A stretch of DNA of 32,313 bases from a virus. This document shows, in pieces, positions 1 through 5,917 of the stretch. The DNA lies in IMG/VR virus record IMGVR_UViG_3300005295_000047, positions 1-32,313 of that record. One strand, written 5' to 3'. The notes below the pieces were generated by a model. The model made no database searches and was not told the DNA's origin. It worked only from the letters and a program-made list of their open reading frames with translations. A program made the position numbers and the translations under genes. Within the stretch, counting starts at the first letter, position 1, and each line of letters begins with the position of its first letter.

Positions 1-45
1 CCTGGGTGGAGCGTTCAAGCTCGACCAGACATGGCAGTTCGGCGG
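1..45. repeat. Terminal direct repeat (circular closure)
   Basis: These 45 bases are identical to 32269-32313. Merging them continues one reading frame without interruption across the ends. The simplest reading is an assembly overlap of a circular or circularly permuted genome of 32,268 bp. A true short terminal repeat of the virion DNA is less likely because the repeat falls inside a coding sequence. Confidence 0.93.
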
Positions 46-112
46 ATCGGTCGCGATCGGCACCGAAGGCGGCGATGTCGCCGGCAAAGCGGTGCTGACC
101 GGTCAGTGGTGA
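1..112 (+). CDS. C-terminal end of collagen-stalk YadA-like surface protein
   Basis: This is the 3' end of the gene that starts at 31601 and runs off the right edge. Position 1 is the third base of a glycine codon, and the frame then runs to TGA at 110-112. The fragment encodes the last strands of a YadA-type outer-membrane anchor (a TWQFGGSVAIG strand, a short GGD turn, then a final strand AGKAVLTGQW). Ending on an aromatic residue is typical of outer-membrane beta-barrel proteins. The joined protein is 259 residues. See the entry at 31601 for the domain layout. Confidence 0.88.
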   Translation, partial: LGGAFKLDQTWQFGGSVAIGTEGGDVAGKAVLTGQW

Positions 113-113
113 T

Positions 114-135
114 CTATTCTCAAATTTGAGAATAG
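114..135. repeat. 22-bp perfect palindrome
   Basis: Each half is CTATTCTCAAA and its complement, with no spacer. It lies two bases after the stop of the surface-protein gene and just before the terminator hairpin. It could be a protein-binding site, for example for the adjacent ribbon-helix-helix protein, or an extra stem at the 3' end of the transcript. Confidence 0.8.
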
Positions 136-139
136 GCGG

Positions 140-164
140 GGGCGGCTTTATAGTCGCCCTTTTT
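140..164 (+). terminator. Intrinsic terminator after the surface-protein gene
   Basis: An 8-bp stem (GGGCGGCT paired with AGTCGCCC, one G-U pair) has a TTAT loop and is followed directly by five T residues. It lies 28 bases past the TGA of the surface-protein gene, and the oppositely directed regulator gene stops within its loop. Confidence 0.8.
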
Positions 165-336
165 CTTTGGCTTCACGCTCCGCGCGCCGCAGCGCCAGAC
201 CATCCCGGATCATGGTGTGGATGAGATTGCTGATCGACCGGTTCTCTAGCTCAGCAAATTCCTTCAGCTCGGCCATCATCTCGTGATCGAGCCGAACATT
301 TTGCGTGATCATCCGCTTGGGTGTTTTTGCCGCCAT
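148..336 (-). CDS. Ribbon-helix-helix DNA-binding protein
   Basis: A 62-residue protein. After a short basic arm (MAAKTPKR), a strand-like ITQNVRLDHEMMAEL is followed by two helices (LKEFAELENRS, then ISNLIHTMIRDGL). That is the layout of Arc/CopG ribbon-helix-helix repressors, which bind DNA as dimers through the N-terminal strand. The ATG at 336 was chosen because the fold starts just after it. The frame stays open to a TTG at 402, which would add 22 residues with no family resemblance. The gene is divergent from the plus-strand gene at 466, and the gap between them holds an inverted repeat, so autoregulation is likely. Its stop lies inside the loop of the terminator serving the opposite strand. 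Confidence 0.7.
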   Translation of the reverse strand: MAAKTPKRMITQNVRLDHEMMAELKEFAELENRSISNLIHTMIRDGLALRRAEREAKEKGRL

Positions 337-465
337 ATCAACCGCAAACCTACCCCGAGCGGTTGAACGCGGCGACAATTTGCACGCGGTGAATTGAAGC
401 AATTATTGACACTATCCTACCGAATGCGGTGAAATGCGGTGGCATCCAATTGTGTGGGGGTGAGG
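337..465. promoter_or_regulatory. Divergent control region
   Basis: This gap between the ribbon-helix-helix gene (leftward) and the gene at 466 (rightward) holds an inverted repeat AATTG-AAG-CAATT at 392-404 and a consensus -35 hexamer TTGACA at 406-411 on the plus strand. No matching -10 box stands out. A short direct repeat (ATGCGGTGAA, then ATGCGGTGG) lies at 424-442. It probably contains the operator of the neighbouring regulator. Confidence 0.4.
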
Positions 466-699
466 ATGGTCAACGTTGCCGCCGAGCTGATCGAAGAGCG
501 CATCAGCCGGCTCCTGGCGCTCTGTCACGCCGCGCAGATCGTTGCGGCCGGGCAGGAGGCCAAAACACCCGGTGTCACCCTGCTGGTCACAGAGATCGAG
601 CGGGGAATCAAAGACCTTGCCGACGAAATCAGATTTCAGGCGAGAGAGGGGAAGCCATCGAATGTCGTCCGCCCGCGCGGACGCTGGGGATCGGCATGA
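466..699 (+). CDS. Hypothetical small protein
   Basis: A 77-residue protein of unknown function. It is largely helical by composition (AAELIEERISRLLALCHAAQIVAA) with a charged second half and a basic tail (VRPRGRWGSA). The ATG at 466 follows a G-rich stretch (GTGGGGGTGAGG) that can serve as ribosome binding site. GTG codons at 439 and 460 are in frame and possible. Its TGA overlaps the ATG of the next gene in an ATGA, so the two are translationally coupled and probably act together. No domain was recognised. Confidence 0.6.
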   Translation: MVNVAAELIEERISRLLALCHAAQIVAAGQEAKTPGVTLLVTEIERGIKDLADEIRFQAREGKPSNVVRPRGRWGSA

Positions 700-989
700 C
701 TGCGGATGAGTTTGCCGATATCGGCTTGAAGCCGGTCATCTTCATCGTTGGCGTGATCGCCGCCGTGATGATGGTGGCAGTGTTCATGGTGGTGGGGATA
801 GTTTCGATCGCCTGGATCGTGGTCGCTGAGGGCGGATGGCGGGTATTTCAAGCTGGCAGGGCGATGATGCCGTTGTCGCCGGGGGGCAAGCTGTCGGCCG
901 CAATAGCCGCACTGCTGCTGGTCATGTTGATCGTCGCCGGGCAGACCGAGATCGGCAGGAAGATTATCGTTCTGCTTCTGCATGCATGA
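696..989 (+). CDS. Small membrane protein, holin candidate
   Basis: A 97-residue protein dominated by two hydrophobic segments, about residues 13-44 and 66-82, with a third short hydrophobic stretch at the C-terminus. A charged and aromatic linker (EGGWRVFQAGR) separates the first two. The start overlaps the stop of the preceding gene (ATGA). Size and topology fit a phage holin, but no holin family motif was recognised and no endolysin gene sits beside it, so the role is inference. The upstream reading frame is open to about 429, but that part is the shadow of the preceding gene. Confidence 0.6.
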   Translation: MTADEFADIGLKPVIFIVGVIAAVMMVAVFMVVGIVSIAWIVVAEGGWRVFQAGRAMMPLSPGGKLSAAIAALLLVMLIVAGQTEIGRKIIVLLLHA

Positions 990-1053
990 AGAAACTGCTG
1001 CAAAAACTCATCCGAAAACTCGTACATAATTCATAACAAAATTCACCGCCAGA

Positions 1054-1065
1054 ATTGTATACAAT
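1054..1065. repeat. 12-bp palindrome ATTGTATACAAT
   Basis: A perfect 12-bp palindrome in the 83-bp AT-rich gap between two convergent genes (stops at 989 and 1073). It could be a weak terminator stem or a binding site. No T-tract follows on either strand. Confidence 0.5.
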
Positions 1066-1072
1066 ACTCCCA

Positions 1073-1270
1073 TTACTCACGGCGGCGCTTCGGTTTCCAT
1101 GAAGTGTCCGTCGTTTTGCTTTTGAAGAGGGGGTATTTTGCTCGCCAGCGCCAGTATGTGCCGTGGCCGATGCCGAGGATATAGCGGATCTGATGGGCCT
1201 TGAGGCCGATGTCGCGCATCCGGCCGGCCATCCAGGCGAAGAGGGGGGAGTATTTTGGAGGACGCGCCAT
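1073..1270 (-). CDS. Hypothetical small basic protein, possible helix-turn-helix
   Basis: A 65-residue protein rich in arginine, lysine and tryptophan. The segment GLKAHQIRYILGIGHGTYWRW has the spacing of a helix-turn-helix (helix, GIG turn, helix), and the tail (WKPKRRRE) is strongly basic. This suggests DNA binding, but no family was recognised. It follows the one-TM coiled-coil gene at 1292 on the same strand after 21 bases. No clear Shine-Dalgarno precedes the ATG at 1270, so it may depend on translation of the upstream gene. Confidence 0.5.
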   Translation of the reverse strand: MARPPKYSPLFAWMAGRMRDIGLKAHQIRYILGIGHGTYWRWRAKYPLFKSKTTDTSWKPKRRRE

Positions 1271-1291
1271 GGTGGCGCAGGGTGGTCGATT

Positions 1292-1672
1292 CTAGCGGCG
1301 AGGAACCACTTTCGCCTGCCAGGACGCCGGTGCGGGGGGCGAAGCGTCCTTGGTCAGCTGGGAGATCTTATAGTCCATGAGCGCCATGTCAGCGGACGTT
1401 CTGTTCGCGCTAACATAGACAATCCCAGCGACGATCATGCCGAGCAGTATACCGGCATCTTTCACCACTCCAAGGATCTGGGTCAGGCTCACATGCGGCC
1501 GACTCTCGGCCTTTGTCACCGCGGACATGATCGCGTCAAGCTTGATATCCACGCCGTCCAGCCGCTTCTCGGTCGAGATCGCATGCCGCTCCAACGCGAC
1601 CAATCGGCCGTCGAATTCGTGCATTCCAGCGCTCCGCGGCATTCGGTTTTGGTGTAGGTTGGGGGTAGCCAT
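1292..1672 (-). CDS. One-TM coiled-coil membrane protein (XhlA-like topology)
   Basis: A 126-residue protein. Residues about 17-55 form a heptad-rich helix (FDGRLVALERHAISTEKRL and onward) likely to be a coiled coil. Residues 72-89 (DAGILLGMIVAGIVYVSA) are a single membrane helix, and the tail is short and proline-rich. Soluble coiled coil plus one TM is the layout of XhlA/hemolysin-type phage accessory lysis proteins, so a lysis role is plausible but unproven. The ATG at 1672 has a good AGAAGGA ribosome binding site about 9 bases upstream. A frame overlapping its 5' half (1516-1722) is judged non-coding. Confidence 0.65.
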   Translation of the reverse strand: MATPNLHQNRMPRSAGMHEFDGRLVALERHAISTEKRLDGVDIKLDAIMSAVTKAESRPHVSLTQILGVVKDAGILLGMIVAGIVYVSANRTSADMALMDYKISQLTKDASPPAPASWQAKVVPRR

Positions 1673-1992
1673 TTGCGCAGGTCCTTCTGCGTGGTGGTTA
1701 GGGGGGCGGGCTCGGCGTTCACAGCGCCGGCTCGTTCCTCGATTTCAACAGGTCAATGGTTTCGTCCGGGCGCGAGGCAATTATGCAACAGGAGCGGACC
1801 ATGGGAAGGCCGATAGCCCTGTAAACACGTGGAAAACACGTAAGGCGGTGCCCGGGGCCTGCAATTTTGTTCTAAATAGAAAGCTTGCCGTACAAATCGG
1901 CGGTGCGATTCAGTTCGTCTCCAGGGGCAAAACCAGATCAGCTGCGGCGAAAGCCCAGTTGTGGCGTGTGCGTAGAAATTATGGAGACAAAC

Positions 1993-2136
1993 ATGGATAG
2001 CATTTCGGACGAACCGCATAACCCTGAAGTTCTAGGGTCATTCACCGCGAGGTGGCGGGGATGGCTCATCAGCCTGAAGCTGATGAAGAAGCGAAGGGTA
2101 AGGCCGCCTAAGCGCAACGGAGATAATCGCGCCTAG
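1993..2136 (+). CDS. Possible 47-residue basic peptide
   Basis: The ATG at 1993 has a well-placed GGAG six bases upstream, and the frame runs to TAG at 2134-2136. An in-frame ATG at 1981 is an alternative start. The peptide has an acidic N-terminus (MDSISDEPHNPEVLG) and a very basic C-terminus (KLMKKRRVRPPKRNG), the composition of a small nucleic-acid-binding or regulatory peptide. No homologue was recognised. It stands alone in about 600 bp without other convincing genes, and a strong hairpin follows it 30 bases downstream. The gap 1673-1980 holds no other feature I can support. Confidence 0.35.
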   Translation: MDSISDEPHNPEVLGSFTARWRGWLISLKLMKKRRVRPPKRNGDNRA

Positions 2137-2166
2137 GCGGAAATCGCTATGTGAGCAGTGTGCGTA

Positions 2167-2197
2167 CCCAGGGTCGGAGGTCTATTCCGATCCTGGG
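2167..2197 (+). terminator. Strong hairpin without T-tract
   Basis: CCCAGG-G-TCGGA pairs with TCCGA-T-CCTGGG, giving a 12-bp stem with one G-U pair and a 7-base loop. The G-U pair forms only in plus-strand RNA; on the minus strand it becomes an A-C mismatch. It lies 30 bp after the possible peptide gene at 1993 and may end its transcript. The absence of a T-run makes factor-independent termination doubtful. Confidence 0.4.
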
Positions 2198-2282
2198 ATC
2201 AATCCGCTCGATTTTAACCATATCGACGCGAGTGAATCGCCGCAAGGTAGACCCGAGCGGGGGTGTGGATAAGGCCTGATAA

Positions 2283-2369
2283 CTAGGCCGGCCCGGCTTT
2301 CGGCTCAAGCTTCGCCAGCCGGGCTTCGAGATCGGCGAGCTTCTGCTTTAATGCTGAGTTCTCGATCAG
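2283..2369 (-). other. Out-of-frame coiled-coil tail after gene at 2366
   Basis: Directly after the stop of the minus-strand gene at 2366, another frame encodes a perfect heptad pattern (LIENSALKQKLADLEARLAKL) ending at TAG 2283-2285. No ATG, GTG or TTG begins it; only a CTG overlapping the preceding TGA (CTGA) is available. It may be a mini-gene with a CTG start, the end of the upstream protein reached by frameshifting, or a decayed gene. A short hairpin (GGCCT, 7-base loop, AGGCC) follows and may end the late operon. Confidence 0.3.
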
Positions 2370-2668
2370 GAAATCAGAGCGGTGACGTCGCCTTGGCTGA
2401 TGCCGAGCTGCTGGAGCTTCGCCAAGGCGACGTCACGGGCGACAGATTTCTGTCGAGCGGCCTCAGCGCTGGCTGCCGCGGCTTCTTGCGCGGCCAGCTC
2501 CTCGGCTTCGCGCGCAGCTTCTTCCTCAGCCGTCCAGAGCACGTCGATTTCCGTCATTACCCGGCTTACGGATCGCCCTGATCGCATTTTCTCGGCATCC
2601 GACTGGGGAACCTCGTAAAGACAACCATCCGCGTTCTTCTCAAAAAGTCTCACCTGTCCTACCATCAT
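2366..2668 (-). CDS. Hypothetical tail-region protein, coiled coil
   Basis: A 100-residue protein, last full-size gene of the late operon. The N-terminal 45 residues are mixed (VGQVRLFEKNADGCLYEVP), followed by a long Ala/Glu helix (residues about 46-85: WTAEEEAAREAEELAAQEAA and onward) and a conserved-looking end (LAKLQQLGISQGDVTALIS). This resembles small proteins placed after tail fibres in many phages, where they act as fibre chaperones or accessory proteins. That role is inferred from position only. Its ATG overlaps the stop of the tail-fibre gene (ATGA), so it is translationally coupled. Confidence 0.7.
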   Translation of the reverse strand: MMVGQVRLFEKNADGCLYEVPQSDAEKMRSGRSVSRVMTEIDVLWTAEEEAAREAEELAAQEAAAASAEAARQKSVARDVALAKLQQLGISQGDVTALIS

Positions 2669-3957
2669 AGAATCCCATATACTGCATAATTACCCGCAGA
2701 TATGTTTCCAGAGCTAAAGAAAAATCGTATAGCATCTGTATCTTGAGCCGCCTCACGAGCACCTGCTCCATTAGATGCAGTCGTTAGCGGTGTTGCATCT
2801 GCTGATCTGGTGCTTAGCTGATACGCTATTCTAGAATTTCGAGCCGTTGATGTCTGATTCAAAAGCAACCCTTCGAAATAGACTCCTTCTTGAGTCCCGT
2901 TGCCAATATTCCCTGCAAAGGTAATTGATGCATCCGCTCCGCTGGTCGTGACACCATTTCCCGCGGCGTCGGTGCTGAATTGCTCGACCCAGCTATAATC
3001 GCTCGCTCCGGAATCGTAGCTGCTGCCTCCGTTCGTCGAGAAACGGCATCTGAGCTGCACAGCATCTGTAACGGGAAGAAAATCTGCGAAAATTTTAAAT
3101 CCTCGATATGCAGTGAAGCTTGTCAGAACGAGATCAAGCGTAGCCACATTGGTCATCGTTCCCGATGATAATAGAACCAATCCGCCGGCATAGCTGGGAC
3201 TTGCGCCGGAACCGCCGGTCTTAAGGAAATAGTTCGCCGTTCCTGCCGCCAGCCGCGCCCATGCGCTCGCATCACGATAGAGGATATCGCCTTGGGCCGC
3301 AGAGCCTACGAAGTCGAGAACTTCGGACAGCGTGCATTCTTCGGTGTCGCCGGCCCCGGCAGTTTTCCGTCCGAGAATGCGCGAAGTCGCAGAAATATTC
3401 TGCATCTTGGCGTAGGTGACAGCATCATCGGCAATCTCAGCTGTCGACACCGTGGTTCCGGCGCTCCATGTATCAGTTCCAGTGCGCCGGGCAATTCCGG
3501 TACTAGAAAGACCCTCCAGCGCCGCCAGATCGTTCGCCAAGGCCAGAGTAGGGTTGCCGCTGACACCGGAGCCATTCGAAACTGTGATGCCTGCCGCGGG
3601 GCCTGTGAGCGTCCTAGCGGTATAGGTGGCTGCCGCCGTGCGGACCGTGATGCCGGTCGACGCGATGCCGGGGACTTCGAGGACATTGAACTTAGCCTGC
3701 GCCGCAGTGCCGAGGTCGACATCGATGGTCGCCGTATCGGTGGCAACGCGCTCGGCGGTCAAGGTGCCATTGCTGGAGCCGACGATGTATTCGGCGCCGG
3801 CCGGCGCAGGGTCGACACTCAGCTCACCGACTGCGGCATTGTGCTGATCGATAAGCTGGGTGAGCGCCAACGACCATTCTTCTCTCATGCGGCCGGTGGA
3901 AGGGTCGACGATCTGCGGGTTGACCGGCTTGCGGATGGTGGAGAGGGTGAGGGCCAT
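2665..3957 (-). CDS. Tail fibre protein, distal
   Basis: A 430-residue structural protein. The N-terminus (residues 1-45, with LTQLIDQHNAAVGEL) looks like a fibre base. The middle is low-complexity Gly/Ala/Ser/Thr beta-repeat sequence, including the common fibre modules NISATSRILGRKTAGAGD and AAQGDILYRDASAWARLAAGT (about residues 190-245). The last 170 residues are a beta-rich, Cys-poor domain likely to bind the receptor. The start shares bases with the stop of the preceding gene (TAATG). The 3' third is visibly more AT-rich than the 5' part, which suggests that the receptor-binding end was exchanged. It probably works together with the fibre genes at 3957 and 4592. Confidence 0.8.
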   Translation of the reverse strand: MALTLSTIRKPVNPQIVDPSTGRMREEWSLALTQLIDQHNAAVGELSVDPAPAGAEYIVGSSNGTLTAERVATDTATIDVDLGTAAQAKFNVLEVPGIASTGITVRTAAATYTARTLTGPAAGITVSNGSGVSGNPTLALANDLAALEGLSSTGIARRTGTDTWSAGTTVSTAEIADDAVTYAKMQNISATSRILGRKTAGAGDTEECTLSEVLDFVGSAAQGDILYRDASAWARLAAGTANYFLKTGGSGASPSYAGGLVLLSSGTMTNVATLDLVLTSFTAYRGFKIFADFLPVTDAVQLRCRFSTNGGSSYDSGASDYSWVEQFSTDAAGNGVTTSGADASITFAGNIGNGTQEGVYFEGLLLNQTSTARNSRIAYQLSTRSADATPLTTASNGAGAREAAQDTDAIRFFFSSGNISAGNYAVYGIL

Positions 3958-4595
3958 TATATCAAGCTCAAATATCCACTTTGAAGAGTGTTATCAACGC
4001 CTTCGTCATCCATATCAACTGTTACATCGACAGGAGACGCAAATAAAAGTTTCCAAGCAAGCCAAAGATCTTTGCTTCCAGCATAATTTTGTTCTCCATC
4101 CTTTGCCGGGGTCATTGTTCTAGGTGAAACTGTTGCACCGCCGCCAATTCCATAGGCGGCAACGACGAGAAGAGGCGACACTGCCGATCCGGAAGGCACC
4201 ACTTGTGCAGACGGATCGCTGCCGGCCTGCTCGCCCGCCGTCCCTCCGGCAGTAACACCAAGAACTCTTTCGTTAAATCTCAAGATAATTGCTAGCTTGC
4301 TGTTGGTTCCCGATCCGTTCATGCCAGTTTTTGAAGAAGAACTGTCTGTGGAGACTGCTATTTTATAGCTAACTATCGCCCTTGACAGAACAGTCGTATT
4401 CACAAGACTGGTAAACCCGGCAGGAACTACAGTAGAAGGTGCGCCAACGATATTTTCAGCGAGGTCGTATAATATTACAAGATCGCCATCTAATATGTTC
4501 GCAGGCAACGTTATTGATTCAGAAGACGAGGTTGAGAATGCAAAAAGCGATACAGACGATATTGCGGCGGATGGAAGTATTGGAAACAGGCTCAT
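3957..4595 (-). CDS. Tail-associated hypothetical protein
   Basis: A 212-residue protein between two tail fibre genes, overlapping both (ATGA at 4592-4595, TAATG at 3955-3959). It is rich in Ser, Thr, Val and Gly with few charged residues, consistent with an all-beta virion protein. Segments such as LVILYDLAENIVGAPSTVVP and GFTSLVNTTVLSRAIVSYKI alternate like sandwich strands. No family was recognised with confidence. It may be a distal fibre or receptor-binding protein. The base composition is clearly lower in GC than the capsid genes, a sign of recent acquisition. Confidence 0.65.
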   Translation of the reverse strand: MSLFPILPSAAISSVSLFAFSTSSSESITLPANILDGDLVILYDLAENIVGAPSTVVPAGFTSLVNTTVLSRAIVSYKIAVSTDSSSSKTGMNGSGTNSKLAIILRFNERVLGVTAGGTAGEQAGSDPSAQVVPSGSAVSPLLVVAAYGIGGGATVSPRTMTPAKDGEQNYAGSKDLWLAWKLLFASPVDVTVDMDDEGVDNTLQSGYLSLI

Positions 4596-5917
4596 TGCAG
4601 TGCAACAATGTTAAGGTGTGAAAAACCATTGTTCCTTATAATGTAGCACATAAAATCATCGCCGCTAGTCGTCGTGAATGCTCCCGTAACTCTTGTAAAT
4701 CCGCTGGTTGTGACAGCTCCAGCGCTGCCATTGTTGGTGTACTGGACGACAATTGAACATGTCGTCGCCGGGGGTGCCAATGTATGCGCCCCGCCATTCA
4801 CGGCTTTCTGGAAATTTCCGCTAGCCGGATCGGGCGTGAATGTCCCGCTTGATTTCGTTCCAGCATCAGACTCCGCCGCATTGTATCCTGTCGTCAGAGT
4901 ATCCGTTACACCCTTAAGAAGCGCATCCTTGCCCTCCACAGCAAGCCGCCCGGCCCCGGAGCGCGATATCGTCGTGTCCGAAGCGTTCCCCAGTTCGATG
5001 GCCGTGAACTGCGGAGAGTCGCCGGTGCCGACGCCGAGCGTGGTCCGGACGGCGCCAACCGACGTGTCATCCAAAATGCTGCGCGCCGTGGATGTGAAAT
5101 CCGTTGTCCCCATTGTGCCGGAACCGGTGAAGTACCCGATCTTGTCAGCGGCGCTGGTCAGGCCGGCGAAAGCGGCCAGTTCGGCGTCGTAGGCCTGTGT
5201 AACCGATCCGAGGCCGCTGGCGAGGAGCACATTCGAGCCCTCTACCGCAATCACGCCCGCCGAGACCCGGGTGATCGTCGTATCCGACGCATGACCGAGA
5301 TTGATCGCCGTGAACTGAGGCGAGTCCGACGTGGCAAGCCCCAGCGAGGCCCGGGTGATCAGGGCGCTCCAGTATGGGTTCACGAGCTGCCACTGTGTCC
5401 CATCATGCATGATGATATGGGCTTGCCCATCGTTGACCTCGCCACCGGCACAGGCGCTGCCGCCGACCTGGAGCGCGAGCGCAGATCCGCCATTCAAGGC
5501 CACTGTCGTCGTTGAGCTGTTGTCCGCCTCGGCGAAGAACAGGATCATCGTGCCTTCGGATGGTGAGAAGGTCGGCGATGTCGTTAATGTGATGGCGTTG
5601 GCGGTGCCGCCGGCTTCGGCGTAGATCAGGTTTCCGTCCTGGATCTGACCGAGCCGGACGCTATCTGTGCGGGCCGAGCCGGCCCCCATGCCGGTGAATT
5701 TGAAGGTGTTCAGCGGCAAGTCGGCAGAGGGCTGATTCCCACCGTCACGCAACCAAAGCGAGCTGATGGCGGTCGCCATGTCGTTTTCGCGTGCGTCAGC
5801 GAGGGCGGCGGTGTTGTTGACCCCCAGGCCATCGGCGGTGACGTTGACTGCCGCTCCGGTCCGCACGCCATCGGTGCGGGTGTAGACTTTTGAAGGCGCT
5901 GATCCAGTGAATGGCAT
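4592..5917 (-). CDS. Tail fibre protein with internal repeat
   Basis: A 441-residue protein. The N-terminal 100 residues (with TDGVRTGAAVNVTADG and DGGNQPSADLPLNTFKFTGM) form a base common to phage fibres. Two copies of an about 42-residue module follow, at residues 191-232 and 293-334, sharing SPQFTAI-LG-ASDTTI-R and AVEG; such modules build repetitive beta-structured shafts. The C-terminal 85 residues (GTFTPDP onward to HLNIVAL) form a beta-rich tip. The ATG at 5917 overlaps the stop of the lytic transglycosylase gene by one base, and the stop overlaps the next start (ATGA). It is the first of three consecutive fibre-region genes. Confidence 0.82.
   Translation of the reverse strand: MPFTGSAPSKVYTRTDGVRTGAAVNVTADGLGVNNTAALADARENDMATAISSLWLRDGGNQPSADLPLNTFKFTGMGAGSARTDSVRLGQIQDGNLIYAEAGGTANAITLTTSPTFSPSEGTMILFFAEADNSSTTTVALNGGSALALQVGGSACAGGEVNDGQAHIIMHDGTQWQLVNPYWSALITRASLGLATSDSPQFTAINLGHASDTTITRVSAGVIAVEGSNVLLASGLGSVTQAYDAELAAFAGLTSAADKIGYFTGSGTMGTTDFTSTARSILDDTSVGAVRTTLGVGTGDSPQFTAIELGNASDTTISRSGAGRLAVEGKDALLKGVTDTLTTGYNAAESDAGTKSSGTFTPDPASGNFQKAVNGGAHTLAPPATTCSIVVQYTNNGSAGAVTTSGFTRVTGAFTTTSGDDFMCYIIRNNGFSHLNIVALQ

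Noticed and set aside
1516-1722. Minus-strand frame of 68 codons (starts GTG, MNAEPAPLTTTQKDL) as a gene
   Set aside because: It overlaps the well-supported gene at 1292-1672 almost entirely, its second half is Arg/Ser/Trp-rich shadow sequence, and its ribosome binding site is poorly placed.
1753-2019. Minus-strand 88-codon frame
   Set aside because: Product is His/Arg/Pro/Cys-rich without recognisable structure, and it overlaps the start of the small plus-strand gene at 1993.
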